Source: Charina bottae
Taxonomy: Eukaryota; Chordata; Lepidosauria; Squamata; Charinaidae
Reading direction: 5' to 3'
NCBI GenBank assembly: GCA_023362775.1
Contig: JALMGJ010000001.1
Span: 64,366,001-64,430,000 of the forward strand
DNA: 64,000 bases
In this document: positions 1 through 11,930 of the stretch, one piece after another
Layout: the number at the start of each line of letters is the position of its first letter
Numbering within the stretch: position 1 is the stretch's first letter
The notes under the pieces: generated by a model
Seen by the model: the letters and a program-made list of their open reading frames with translations, nothing else
Told to the model about the DNA's origin: nothing
Database searches by the model: none
Made by a program: the position numbers and the translations under genes

Positions 1-345
1 TCATTAAAATGAAAAAGTTTTATTACATTAACATATTGAGCTAACAATTATTCTTCAGTGACAGAACTCATACAAAAATTTAGGTACACGTAGAGGGGGA
101 CTGTATTTCACCACAATCATACCATCAATATTTCTCCGATGAAATAATCTTATGCAGCAAATTTCGGTCTTTCAATACTTTATCATAAAACTTCTCACAC
201 TCCATGACACCTGTGTTGTGGACACAAACTCCACCCCTCATATACATGTGTGCAACATTACAACCCAACTACAAAATAGTGTAGCTTGCACTGTGACATC
301 ATGACTTACATTTTATTACTTTGGCATCTTTGTGATAAGAAACAC
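1..345. other. AT-rich unique sequence
   Basis: No gene, repeat or structured element recognised. Confidence 0.5.
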
Positions 346-620
346 ACATCTAGGATGACAGGTGCTACATGAGCATTCCTGCTCACTTGGAAGCACTTTT
401 TTGTACTTAAATCCAAAGAGCTGCACAGCTCTCCTGGTCTGTTCTTGGATGAGGGACCACCTGGGTATCCCAGGGCTGCAGGTTAGATTGGGTAGATCAA
501 AAATGCATCCTAATGTTTCAGCCAGGAATATAACCCTGACTTCTCAAGTCTGTGCCAATGTACTTCATATTTTGGCTTCCTCACAACACAGATAGATTAG
601 ACATCAGTTTGTCAACTGGA
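346..620 (+). repeat. Degenerate 5S-rRNA-derived SINE
   Basis: Positions about 438-480 resemble the 3' part of 5S rRNA (gttcttggatgagggacc followed by a cctgggtatccc-like stretch). This is the same block seen more clearly at 58.4 kb. The tail is poorly preserved and ends are uncertain. Confidence 0.5.
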
Positions 621-785
621 AGAAAATGGAGTGTTCCAATTTCAAGGTGAAACAAACACTGGGCTGAAGCTGCAGCCCTGGTCTCAGAGGAGCGACAGCT
701 ATTAACTGTAACAGCTCAAACAAGGGTTTCCCCTTTCCCTTGTGAAAAACGAATCCTGTATTTTAATTGCCACAAGTAGCTCCCT

Positions 786-2085
786 CTCTCTCTCCCAGGG
801 CAGTCTGTCCTGTGAGTGTGTGTGTGTGCATCTGATTGGGCTTGGCTGAGGGAGGAGAGTTGTCTGGCCACCGAGCAGTAGCCGGCCACGCTGGGGGGCT
901 TCAGCGGGTGGCAAGGGGTGGAGTGGTGTGGCTGAAGCCCCCCAGCATGGCCGGCTCCTGCTTTTTCTGCTCGGCGGCGGCAGCGGCGGCAACAACTCTC
1001 CTCCCTCGGCCAAGCCCGATCAGATACACACACAAACACTCACAGGACAGACTGCCCTCGGCAGGAGCCGGCCGCGCTGAGGGGTTTCAGCCACACCACT
1101 CCGCCCCTCACCACCCGCTGAAGCACCCCAGCGTGGCCGGCTCCTGCCAAGGGCAGTCTTTCCTGTGAGTGTGTGTGTGTGCATCTGATCGGGCTTGGCT
1201 GAGGGAGGAGAGTTGTTGGGCCGCTGAGGAGGAGCAGGAGCCGGCCACCCTGGGGGACTTCAGCAGGCAGCAAGGGGCGGAGTGGTGTGGCTGAAACCCC
1301 CCAGCGTGGCCGGCTCCTGCTTCTCCTGCTCGGCGGCGGCGGCAACTCTCCTCCCTCGGCCAAGCCCGATCAGATGCACACACACACACTCACAGGATAG
1401 ACTGCCCTCGGCAGGAGCCGGCCACCCTGGGGGGCTTCAGCGGGTAGCGAGGGGCAGAGTGGAGTGGCTGAAGTCCCCCAGCACGGCTGGCTCCTGCCAA
1501 GGACGGAGGCCCACCGCCGCCCCAGCCCCCTCGGGCTTGGCCGAGGGAGGAGAGTTGCTGCTGCTGCCGCCACCACCACTTCCACCGCGCAGGAGAGGCA
1601 GGATCCGGCCACGCTGGGGGGCTTCAGCCGCACCACTCCACCCCTTGCCGCCCGCCAGGCTGTTGGAGCTCCTGCAGCCCAGCAGGTGGCAAGGGGCGGC
1701 ATGGTGCGGCTGAAGCCCCCCAGCGCGGCCAGCTCCTGCCGAGGATGGAGGCCCACCGCTGCCCCGGCCCCCTCAGGCTTGGCTGAGGGAGGGAGGAGAG
1801 TCACTGCCGCCGCCGCCACCGCGCAGGAAAAGCAGGAGCTGGCTGCGCTGGAGGGCTTCAGCCGCACCACGCCGCCCCTTGCTGCCCGCCGGGCTGCGTT
1901 TGTGCATCACGGCCTGCCTCTTCGCGCCCTCCTTTGCCGCGCACTGATAGGCGGGAGGGCTTCCTTTTCCGGGCTGCCTCCGAAAACGGGACAAAACCGA
2001 GATTTTTTTCAAAAAGACGGTATGGTTCAAAAATGTTAAAATAACGGGACTGTCCCGTTCAAAACGGGACGTATGGTCAGCCTAC
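786..2085. repeat. GC-rich array of palindromic modules with hAT-like right end
   Basis: Two copies of a roughly 352-bp unit (about 800-1150 and 1152-1500). Each contains the module gggcttggctgagggaggag and its inverted copy, flanked by (TG)n and (CA)n runs; a third, diverged stretch follows to about 1900. The right edge (about 2030-2085) holds cgggactgtcccgttcaaaa and a final gtatggtca-type end, which resembles hAT transposon termini. The long overlapping open frames on both strands come from the repeat and do not look coding. Confidence 0.6.
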
Positions 2086-2576
2086 TTCTCTTCTTTCTCT
2101 CTCTCTCTCTTGGCACTAAGAAATTATGGGGAGGGAAGTATTTATCCAGATGTGTATCCTTGGTAGGGGAATTAAAATGTTATAAAACGCCAGCAATTTA
2201 TCTACAAATCAAGAGTCTGAGTGTAAGTGGAGGCACATTTTCCAATTGCCTAGTGCTAGGCAGAACTAGGTTTCAAAAAGATGATTTAATTGCTCAAACA
2301 AATAACCAAATTCATTGCTGACGTCAGTACATTATTAAAAGTACTACTGATATTCTTAGCCCACAGCAAAGGAAACAATGCAGCCTCCAAACCATGTAGC
2401 TTTTCAAAACCCTTAATGTTCTGAACCACAGCATACCTTGGAGTGGGCAGGACTAATTCTTACAGTGTTATTTTGCATGGGAAGAAGGTTGGGGTCTTTC
2501 ACTCCTTTAGCCTCTCAAACATCCATAACATCTGTTTTAGAGGCATTTAAGGGGAGCCAAATCCCCCACAATAAAT

Positions 2577-2612
2577 CCTCCTCCTCCTCCTCCTCCTCCT
2601 CCTCCTCCTCCG
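2577..2612. repeat. (TCC)n microsatellite
   Basis: About 11-12 copies of a TCC triplet. Confidence 0.9.
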
Positions 2613-2770
2613 CTACCTTAATAATTCTTAGGTCCTTGGTTAGGACTTGAATTATTAAGTTTTTTACATCATCCTTACCAGGGAGGAAGCATGACAAAAG
2701 ATTACAGGAATTCTCAGTGCAGCTCAATGATTAGGAGCTTGTTATCTTTATTCTGGTACTTTTAGTGGTG

Positions 2771-2838
2771 GTAGTGTTTTTCAATTTGGGGAACTGAAGT
2801 CCTCTCATCTTAAAGTTGCCAAGTTTGAAAAACACTGG
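2771..2838. mobile_element. Degenerate short hAT MITE
   Basis: Inverted ends tagtgtttttcaa / ttgaaaaacact, with the internal phrase taaagttgcc shared with the copies at 4.2 and 52.1 kb. No clear target-site duplication. Confidence 0.4.
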
Positions 2839-2963
2839 TCTATATAGCTGGGGATGAGAAGAGGACAATGCAGCATGACCAAAACAGAAGACTGGGGTAG
2901 TCGGAACATGATGGTGCCATGTTAAACAAAATGGGCCTTTGACTCCTTTAAGATACCCTATAG

Positions 2964-3502
2964 CAGAGCTTTCCAAACTTTTCATGTTGGTGACACACTT
3001 TTTAGACATGCATCATTTCGCGACACACTCTTACAGCAGGGCACAAGGCAGGCACTAGGACCTGCACGGAATCACAGCAGGTTTGGAGGCAGCAAGGCAC
3101 AAGGCAGGCACTAGGACCTGCGTGGAATCACAGCAGGTTTGGAGGCAGCAAGGCACAAGGCAGGCACTAGGACCTGCGCGGAATCGCAGCAGGTTTGGAG
3201 GCAGCAAGGCACAAGGCAGGCACTAGGACCTGCGTGGAATCACAGCAGGTTTGGAGGCAGCAAGGCACAAGGCAGGCACTAGGACCTGCGCGGAATCACA
3301 GCAGGTTTGGAGGCAGCAAGGCACAAGGCAGGCACTAGGACCTGCGCGGAATCACAGCAGGTTTGGAGGCAGCAAGGCACAAGGCAGGCACTAGGACCTG
3401 CGTGGAATCCTGGCAGGGCTCGGAGGCAGCAGCAGCCGCGACACACCCAGACACTGCAGCCGACACACTAACGTGTCCCAACACACAGTTTGGAAAGATC
3501 TG
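2964..3502. mobile_element. hAT MITE (TIR CAGAGCTTTCCAAACT) with internal minisatellite
   Basis: Starts CAGAGCTTTCCAAACT and ends with its near-perfect complement. Flanked by an exact 8-bp target duplication ccctatag (2956-2963 and 3503-3510), the length hAT transposases make. The interior is mostly the 56-bp minisatellite, with cgacacac-type phrases near both ends. Six members of this family occur in the window. Confidence 0.9.
3041..3432. repeat. 56-bp minisatellite, about 7 copies, inside the MITE
   Basis: Units start at 3041, 3097, 3153, 3209, 3265, 3321 and 3377, exactly 56 bp apart. Copies differ by one or a few bases except the last, which decays. The related MITE at 36.5 kb has about two copies. 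Confidence 0.95.
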
Positions 3503-3510
3503 CCCTATAG

Positions 3511-4200
3511 TTAACAATGCTTTTTATTTAAGGTTTTCACATAGATTTCTAATCTATTTAAGAAAAAACAGCAAAGTATTACTCAAGGGATGATTTATGT
3601 TAAATAACTTACAAAATTAACATTTTCTCTTTTCCTCAATTGTTGTCAACTCTGCTTATTTTACAGATGGTCATGGAATGTCTTGTAATGTTTTCTGGGG
3701 GGAAATTCACTCCAGTGTTCACCACTAATTTGAGATGATTCGTGTAAAATAATCCACAAGAAATATCTTTACTATAGATTATTTTTTACAATAAATTGTT
3801 GGCATCTCTCTTCTCTCCTTCAGTGTTTCCTTCCTCTCCCTTCCCCAGCAATAGTTAAATGTATATCTACATTAAATTTCTCAGAATAATACTTCATGCA
3901 TCTAATGGCATCAAATGAAATGGACCAATCTACAAGAACTTAGGAAATAATACATGCATTTCTCTTCAAAACACGACAAAACTGTTCATTATTTTCACTG
4001 CAAGAGAGAATCATGACTGTCCCTCTGGAAAATTTAAACACAATCAAAATTACAGTACCCTCAATTATCCAGTTACAATTTGAATTTGAAAATACTGTGA
4101 TTTAATGAGATGAAGTTTAGGTTTGGCCACATGACAGAAAACCAACATTAACCTAGAACTAAAGTTGATAACTGGAGCTGATGACCTGGATAAGTTCAGA
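3511..4200. other. AT-rich unique sequence
   Basis: No gene or repeat recognised. Confidence 0.5.
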
Positions 4201-4208
4201 ATCTAGAC

Positions 4209-4297
4209 CAGTGTTTCTCAACCTCAATAACTTTAAGATATGAATTCTGGGAGTTGAAGTCCACACATTTCAAAGTTGCTGAGGTTGAGAAACACTG
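4209..4297. mobile_element. Short hAT MITE (TIR CAGTGTTTCTCAACCT)
   Basis: 89 bp, inverted ends cagtgtttctcaacctca / gaggttgagaaacactg. Flanks atctagac and ctctagac form an 8-bp duplication with one mismatch (4201-4208, 4298-4305). Confidence 0.85.
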
Positions 4298-4305
4298 CTC
4301 TAGAC

Positions 4306-4971
4306 TCCCCCATCCTGGAAGCTGAAATTTTTTTACATCCACTTTGATCCCATTATCAGTGGGAGCAGCTTTTTTAATTACACAAAAGTAATAATAATAG
4401 TGATTACAGAACAAAAAAATCTAAATTCTTCTTTTGATTTCATACAATATACTGTATCAAGAAACCATATGGTCTGAATTAACATATCATTCCATTTTTG
4501 TATTGTTTCAATTAAAATCTAAAGAGGTTTCCATTCTAAAATTCAGATTCATAAAAACTGCTTTTTACAGTATTATTCAAATATAAAATTAAGCAGTAAA
4601 TTGGGTTTAAAAACCACACAGATCTGTGGTACTTTTAAGAACATAATGCACATTTCCTTCAGTTTGCATTTGTCAGAAACTAAATTTAAGTCCGTGAGAC
4701 AGGAAGCAACTTTTATACTTTTGTGTTTCCTGCCTCAAACCTCAGTCGTATCACATGACATTTAACATTCTTACAGAATATATACTGTATTTCTTCTGTT
4801 TCGTTTCTTAACTGTATCTCGCACCATTTTATTAAAATATTCCATGTTGGCAGTAACTGCATCACAATTCATGTATGGCTCACATCAGGCCAAATAAAAC
4901 ATTTCCCCATCTTCTGATGTTTCCCAATAGTATTCAGATCATTTTGGATGGGATTGCAAACCCATTTCTAT
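4306..4971. other. AT-rich unique sequence
   Basis: No gene or repeat recognised. Confidence 0.5.
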
Positions 4972-4988
4972 GAGCTATGTCAAATGGG

Positions 4989-5360
4989 CTTTTTTTAAAT
5001 AAAAACTTTATTTTCAAAATATAATTAAAATACAAAATATAGAATATAGAAAAGCTAGAGCATAGAACTAAAGAAAAAAGAAAAAACTATAAAAGTGTAA
5101 GCAGATATCAAACAGAAGCAGAAAGTGACTTCTGACTTTCTCCAATACAGATATGAATAAGTTTACAAATATAATCTCTTACTCTATCAAAACAACCCAT
5201 TTAATCACTAAAACCCAAAATCAAAGCTTCATTTTTTCCCAACACAAGCAAGTAATCTAAAAGTGGTTGCCAAGTAGAGATAAATCCAGAAACAGTGTTT
5301 TCTCTTATTAACGCTGTTAATTTAGCCATTTGGGCCAAATCCATTAATTTAATAATCCAA
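4989..5360 (-). mobile_element. 5'-truncated L1 LINE (ORF2 end and 3'UTR)
   Basis: Flanked by an exact 17-bp target duplication beginning gagctatgtc (4972-4988 and 5361-5377). On the minus strand it reads the end of an L1 ORF2 (with WQPLLDYLL), then an AT-rich 3'UTR and A-rich tail at the left edge. Confidence 0.85.
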
Positions 5361-5377
5361 GAGCTATGTCAAATGGG

Positions 5378-5873
5378 TTTTGAACTAATCAGTAAAGAAG
5401 TAACTGCCCTAGTGATGGCTGGAGGTGTGTGTGTGGAATAAAAGGCAGAATAACCACAAGAGTGCCCTGCACTCAGATACCCAATCCTTTTGCCTGAAGC
5501 CTGTGAAGTAAATCACCCCACTCAACTCTTTCACATTAGTCAGAACGATAAACCACAGAGGCGTCTGCAAGTGAAGCCCTTTAATTTCCCCCCCATAACA
5601 ATACAAAGTATCCTGTGACTTATTGGGAAAGTCCAGCATTAAGTAGGTTTCACAAAAGGATCTGCTCAAATTCCTTATGAGGATTCCTAGGAAATGGCTA
5701 GGGGAAAAACCTGGGAGTAAGAATACTGTAAAAGTGCCTCTCCAACAACTAGCAAGTGTTTGCCTCTCAGATCAACACCTTTGGCCTCTTATTCTACTGT
5801 GAAATGATTAGAGTTCCCTCCTTCTTCAAATTCCATTGTAAGTCGAATCCACCCTGTGAATGCATTACTGGCT
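5378..5873. other. Unique sequence
   Basis: No gene or repeat recognised. Confidence 0.5.
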
Positions 5874-5884
5874 ATACTCTGTGT

Positions 5885-6220
5885 AAAAAGGTAAAGGTTC
5901 CCCCCGCACATTTGTGCAGTCGTGTCCGACTCTAGGGGCCGGTGCTCATCTCCATTTGTTAGCCAAAGAGCCAGCGCTGTCCGAAGACACTTCCGCGGTC
6001 ACGTGGCTGGCATGACGCACGCGGAACGCTGTTACCTACCCACCGAAGTGGTACCTATTCATCTACTTGCATTTGCATGCTTTCGAATTGCTAGGTTGGC
6101 AAGAGCTGGGGCGACTGCGGGAGCTCACTCTGTCACGTGGGGCTAGGGATTCGAACCTCCGAACTTGCGATCTTCCGATCGACAAGCCTGGCGTCTTACC
6201 TGCTGAGCCACCGCGCCCCC
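5885..6220 (-). mobile_element. Sauria-type tRNA-derived SINE, full length
   Basis: On the minus strand it starts with a tRNA-like head: A-box tggctcagcaggtaagac and B-box ggttcgaatccc. The central Sauria body follows, then a 3' end ggtaaaggtt-type resembling BovB/RTE tails. Target duplication atactctgtgt (11 bp) at 5874-5884 and 6221-6231. Confidence 0.93.
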
Positions 6221-6339
6221 ATACTCTGTGTGCTGGATCTGTTATCAAATGTTTTGGTACTGGTTCAGGCCAAAAAACAAACAAACAAACAAACAATAAC
6301 ATCTCTGCAAGCATAGGAGGAGAAAGGAGTATTTGGTAT

Positions 6340-6405
6340 GTTTGCCGCTTTGAGTTATTTATAAAAATAATAAAGGCGGGATAGAAAATTAAATAAATAA
6401 ATAAA
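6340..6405 (+). mobile_element. L2/CR1-type LINE 3' tail
   Basis: The phrase gccgctttgagttatttata followed by aaggcgggat and an (AAAT)n tail is typical of squamate L2/CR1 3' ends. Heavily 5'-truncated. A short (AAAC)n run lies just before, near 6275-6297. Confidence 0.6.
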
Positions 6406-7625
6406 CATTTAGTTATAGTTCACTAACACTCTGATGCCTCTGATTTGCCTTAATGAGCATAATGAAAACCTAAAATAAATCTATAATACTATTCCTTTCA
6501 TCCTAGAGATCTAAGTTAGTATTTGCAAGAAACTAAAAGTTCTAAAACTACAAACAAGTGCTAAGACAAATTAAAATGTTTTTAGATTTCTGCAGGAAAA
6601 TACAGTTAATTAAAATTCATAATCAAATAAGGTTTCCCAATGCAAGTTCAAATGAAGTACTACAGTGATGTGGCATATCACTATATATTTAGTTCACAAT
6701 GTATGTTAACACAGGCCTTGACTCAATTTAAAACACATTTTAAGGTGAGCTATATTTTGTGCAGCATTTTACTTAGTTTATTCATTTCTTAATATACTCA
6801 AATATGTGCAGCTATAATCCTAATTATTATTAATAATTAGCATTTCTTATTAGATTTTACAAGTCTGTGATTATTTTCATATTGCAAAACCAAATGCAAT
6901 GGTTCAAAACTCCCAGAAATAGATCTAAAACAATTTGTTGCATTTTTATTATTTTGAAAGTATGTCAGTTATAGATGTAAATATCAAAGACTCTCAGTTT
7001 CTGAAAAAAGCACAATGGAGCAACAGTTTAATTATAATAAGGTGGCACCTACTAAAGCTTTCATAGCAGTTTAAACCATAAACCGAATCTGTTAAATTAA
7101 AAAAAAACCATAATGACATATTTATGTAATTTCAGATTTTGTACCTGAATTTTTATTTCTTTTTGTTAAATATAAACTCTTAATGAAATACATCATTGGC
7201 TTACAGTTCTTTGCTAAAGATGAAAACATACAGCATTAAAACTTAATTTCCAATTGTGTGCATATTTACTAAGAAGCCAATCTAAAAGTAGAAGAAGGAA
7301 AGGACGTTAAATCACCAGTTCATTAATCCACAAAGATTTAAAATCAAAGCAAAGTAATTCCAAGAGAGGAATAAACCCATTTATCAACCAGTAAAGAAAC
7401 AAAGGGAAAAAAAACCCGTCACTCCTTTCGTTTCTGGCAAAGTCAATCAGTCTTTCAAATCCCACCATATATCAGTCCCTCGACAAGAAAAATACAGAAC
7501 GCCAGCATTATTAGTCATGTCCAGAGATAAATCTTATGATAATAATGATAATAAGGTAAATATCAGTTTAAAAAACAAAAATATGTGTCTAAAAGGTTGG
7601 GTTAGGTGCTACTTATCTTGCAAGA
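6406..7625. other. AT-rich unique sequence
   Basis: No gene or repeat recognised in about 1.2 kb. Confidence 0.5.
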
Positions 7626-8457
7626 ATTCACAGCTTCCCGCAGAGCGTCATTGTTCATTCCGGTCGCCTTTTCGCCGCATCGATCTCCCTTTCCCCGTGG
7701 TGGAAATATGGGGGTCGGAAGAGAGCGGTGATTTCAGCAGCCCTTCTGTGATCAATCTTCTGTTCTCCTTCTCTCCGAAGGAGCAATTTTCAGCAGTTTC
7801 TTTTTCCCGAAACCACCGCAAATGGGATAAGCCGCGGAGTCGAGGTTAGGAGCCTCAGCTCAGCGCACCATCTTCGCCAACACCCAGAAGTCTTCTGTTG
7901 TTCTTTGTTTATTTTTCTATGACTGAGTTTCTTCTTTTTTTATATAAGCTGCTTGAATGCCATCTGGATTATATAAGTTACTTTTTAAATATCTATGCTT
8001 GGTTCACTATTTGGATTCTTTTATAGAAATTTTCTACATCTAAGACTATAAATAGATTGCTTATTTAGTGCATTTTGGCAAATAAAGCTAGTTGGATTAT
8101 TGAAGTCCTTCCCCCCCCTTTTTTTTTTCTCCTCTTTTATGGTTGGACTTATGGGATACAAATTTGCTTGAGAAACCTTGGAACTGTTTACTGCTCTTAT
8201 CGTTATTTTGTCTACAGCTGAGAAAAACTTTTTTTTCTTTTTATCTATTGTCTTTCCTTTGTAGGGATTTTTGTACCTACTGGATTATAACTTGGTTGCT
8301 ATGACAATTGCTGCTGAAGGATTGTTGTATTTCTACTTTCTTTTTTACATTTTTTATCCCCTCCCTTTTTAAAACAATTCTTACTCCCTCCTTTTTCCTT
8401 CTTCCTTTTTTTTTCTGTCTTTTTTTCTTTTCTTTTACAGGAACACCATCTACATTA

Positions 8458-8531
8458 TGGCGACCATGGCTACCAGGATGAAAAGAGATAGAGAAAAAGA
8501 TAAAGAGACCGGAAGAATGTCCACGGATCAC

Positions 8532-8564
<33 letters not shown>

Positions 8565-9469
8565 GAATCTTCATAATCAGAAATGAAAAAAATTCTGGAT
8601 GCGATCACAACATTAGACAAAAAAATGGAAGACTCAATTGCTACCTTAGACAAAAAGATAGATACCCTGGGTCAACAAGTAGATAAGAAGATGGAGGATA
8701 TGAAAAAAGACTTAACCCAGGAGATAAAACAGGAATTTAGAAAGGAAGTGCAGAAAGTTAAGGAGATTGTGAATAATTTATCAGGGGAACTTAAAGATAC
8801 GCAAGGACAGGTGCAAAAATTAGAGATTAAATCAGAAACTGCTACCAAAGATATTGAACATATCTTAGATGTTATTGCATTAGAAGAAATGAGAAAGAAC
8901 ACATTCTGAGATTGAGAGCAGTTCCAGAACAACCAAATGAGAACACAAGAAAAAATATTGTTTCTGCTTTAGCTAAATTTTTAGAGATGAGAGAGCAAGA
9001 TCTTGATTTTGAAATAGACAAAATCTTCAGAGTTAATTCACGTTATGCTAGAGAAAAGAATGTGCCAAGAGACATATTGATATATTTTGTGAGAAAAGTT
9101 ACAAAAGAGCAAATTCTGAAGAAACATTATAATACTAGATTAAATATAGCAGGGAAAGAAATAATTGTATTAAAAGAAATACCCTTGAGAATATTAAGGA
9201 AAAGAAAAGATTACTTCTTCTTTACAAATAAATTAAAGCAACATAACATACCATTTTGATGGGAGAGACTAGAAGGAGTAACTTTCATGTTTAAAGGACA
9301 AAGGTTCAAAATAACTATTCTAAAAGCATTTTTAGAGAAATATAAGGCAGATATGAGTGACGCATCCAGAGATTTGGAAGAAAAAGGAGAGACATCAAAA
9401 GACAAAGAGATGAGTGAGGATTTATCTGAGATGGGGGCTTCCAGATTTGACTTAAAAAAGAATTTTTAA
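8458..9469 (+). pseudogene. L1 ORF1 remnant
   Basis: Encodes the L1 RNA-binding protein in broken form. The start MATMATRMKRDREKDKE is followed by a poly-Thr run from a (CAA)n repeat and a stop. The next segment (8583-8909) is a lysine-rich coiled coil. A frameshift near 8890 leads to the RRM region (LRAVPEQPNENTRKNI, 8912-9259) and then the C-terminal domain with a stop at 9259. At least three lesions. Confidence 0.85.
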
Positions 9470-9484
9470 ACATTAAAATACCTA

Positions 9485-10890
9485 TGGAGTACAAAAACCT
9501 TATGCCAACAAATTTGAAAAACTCAACAGTGGCCACAGGATTGGAAAAGGTCAGTTTACATTCCAATTCCAAAGAAGGGCAATGCCAAAGAATGTTCAAA
9601 CTACCGTACAATTGTGCTCATTTCACATGCTAGCAAGGTTATGCTCAAAATCCTACAAGCTAGGCTTCAGCAGTATGTGAACCGAGAACTACCAGAAGTG
9701 CAAGCTGGGTTTCGAAGAGGCAGAGGAACTAGAGATCAGATTGCCAACATTCGCTGGATCATGGAAAAAGCAAGAGAGTTCCAGAAAAACATCTACTTCT
9801 GCTTCATTGACTACGCTAAAGCCTTTGATTGTGTGGATGACAACAAACTGTGGCAAAGTCTTAAAGAGATGGGAGTACCAGACCACCTTACCTGTCTCCT
9901 GAGAAACCTGTATGCGGGTCAAGAAGCAATAGTTAGAACCGGACATGGAACAACCGACTGGTTCAAAATTGGGAAAGGAGTACGACAAGGCTGAATATTA
10001 TCACCCTGCTTATTTAACTTATATGCAGAGTACATCATGAGAAATGCTGGGCTGGATGAATCACAAGCCGGAGTTAAGATTGCCGGGAGAAATATCAACA
10101 ACCTCAGATATGCAGACGATACCACCCTAATGGCAGAAAGTGAAGAGGAACTAAAGAGCTTCTTGATGAGGGTGAAAGAGGAGAGTGCAAAAGCTGGCTT
10201 GAAACTCAACATTAAAAAAACCCAGATCATGGCATCTGCTCCCATCACTTCCTGGCAAATAGAAGGGGAAGAAATGGAAGCAGTGACAGATTTTATTTTC
10301 TTGGGCTCCAAGATCACCGCAGACGGTGACTGCAGCCATGAAATTAAAAGACGCTTGCTCCTTGGGAGGAAAGCTATGGCAAACCTAGACAGCATATTAA
10401 AAAGCAGAGACATCACCTTGCCGACAAAGGTCCGTATAGTTAAAGCTATGGTTTTTCCAGTAGTAATATATGGCTGTGAGAGTTGGACCATAAGGAAGGC
10501 TGAGCGCCGAAGAATTGATGCTTTCGAACTGTGGTGCTGGAGAAGACTCTTGAGAGTCCCTTGGACTGCAAGGAGGTCAAACCAGTCAATCCTAAAGGAA
10601 ATCAACCCTGACTGCTCATTGGAAGGACAGATGCTGAAGCTGAAGCTCAAATACTTTGGCCACCTAATGCGAAGAGAGGACTCACTGGAAAAGACCCTGA
10701 TGCTGGGAAAGACTGAAGGCAAAAGGAGAAGGGGACGGCAGAGGATGAGATGGTTAGATAGCATCACCGATGTAATGAACATGAATTTGAGTAAACTCCG
10801 AGAGACAGTGGAGGACAGGAAGGCCTGGCGTGCTATGTTCCATGAGGTCACAAAGAGTCGGACATGACTAAACGACTGAACAAGAACAAC
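9485..10890 (+). mobile_element. 5'-truncated BovB (RTE) LINE, subfamily A
   Basis: Flanked by an exact 9-bp duplication aaataccta (9476-9484, 10891-10899). Carries the second half of the BovB reverse transcriptase: SHASKVMLKILQARLQ, QAGFRRGRGTRDQI, FIDYAKAFDCVDD, then YADDTTLMAESEEEL. One stop falls after GKGVRQG (9993). The frame continues to HEVTKSRT and the typical BovB 3' end with a (CAA)n-like tail. Tail residues differ clearly from the BovB at 11.9-15.2 kb, so it is another subfamily. Confidence 0.93.
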
Positions 10891-11024
10891 AAATACCTAA
10901 CTTGGAATATAAATGGAGACAATTCTCCTCAGAAAAGAAGAAAAATCTTTCATTTTTTGAAAAAACTGAGATTGGATTTAATTTTTCTACAAGAGACTCA
11001 TATTTGTAAAAAAGACATTAAGTA

Positions 11025-11794
11025 CCATATTTTCCGGCATATAAGACGACTTTTTAACCCAGGAAAATCTTCTCAAAAGTTGGGGGTCGTCTTATACGCC
11101 GGGTGTCGTCTTATACGCCGGAAAATAGTACTCGCCGTATAAGACTTCTCCTGGCCAAGTGCAGCCGCTCGCCGGAGCAGCCCCCAGGGAAGAGCAGGAG
11201 GACGAGCACGGGAGAAACGCGGGGAGGGGGGAGCGAGCTCCGTTCCCTCGGAGCAGCCTTGGGAAGGGAGGGGGCAAAACGCAGTGGCTCCAGGACGGGC
11301 TCCAAAATCGCCCACAACGCTCAACCGGCGCCTCGCTTCGCCTCGCCTTCCCTTCCCCTCCCAGCCGCGCTTTAAATGGAGCGGGGGCCCAGAATTGGCC
11401 GCGTTTCGGGAAGCCTGGTAGGAAACACGGCCAATTCTGGGCCCCCGCTCCATTTAAAGCGCGGCTGGGAGGGGAAGGGAAGGCGAGGCGAGGCGCCCGT
11501 TGAGCGTTGTGGGCGATTTTGGAGCCCGTCCTGGAGCCACTGCGTTTTGCCCCCTCCCTACCCAAGGCTGCTCCGAGGGAACGGAGCTCGCTCCCCCCTC
11601 CCCGCGTTTCTCCCGCGCTCGTCCTCCTGCTCTTCCCTGGGGGCTGCGTTCCGGCGCGCAGCTGCACTTGGCCAGGAGAAGTCTTATACGGCGAATACCG
11701 TATTTTCCGGCGTATATCCCAAACTCTATATTTTAAATGGAAAAGTTGGGGGTCGTCTTATACGCCCAGTCGTCTTATACGCCGGAAAATACGG
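11025..11794. mobile_element. 770-bp foldback DNA transposon inside L1 ORF2
   Basis: Target TA duplicated at 11023-11024 and 11795-11796; removing the insert rejoins the L1 reading frame. Outer inverted ends ccatattttccggcatataa / cgccggaaaatacgg, with repeated gtcgtcttatacgcc motifs. The two arms (about 11090-11397 and 11422-11700) are near-perfect complements around a short spacer at about 11410, so the element is almost one hairpin. Long open frames on both strands reflect GC content and symmetry, not coding. Confidence 0.9.
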
Positions 11795-11930
11795 TACTTG
11801 ATTCAAAAACATTTATTTCAGCTGGACTAAAGAAAACCAAGGGGGTAGCTTTGTATATACAACCAAAACTGAATCCAAAGTTGATATTGGCTGATGATGA
11901 AGGAAGATATATCGCAGTGGAAGTTAATAT

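Noticed and set aside
1282..2039. 143-191-residue frames in the GC-rich array
   Set aside because: They follow repeat modules and appear on both strands; low-complexity Ala/Pro/Arg content.
3041..3432. Possible CRISPR-like array
   Set aside because: Units are contiguous 56-bp tandem repeats without spacers, inside a eukaryotic MITE.
11092..11830. Several 100-190-residue open frames on both strands
   Set aside because: They lie in the palindromic foldback element, so both strands encode similar low-complexity proteins by symmetry.
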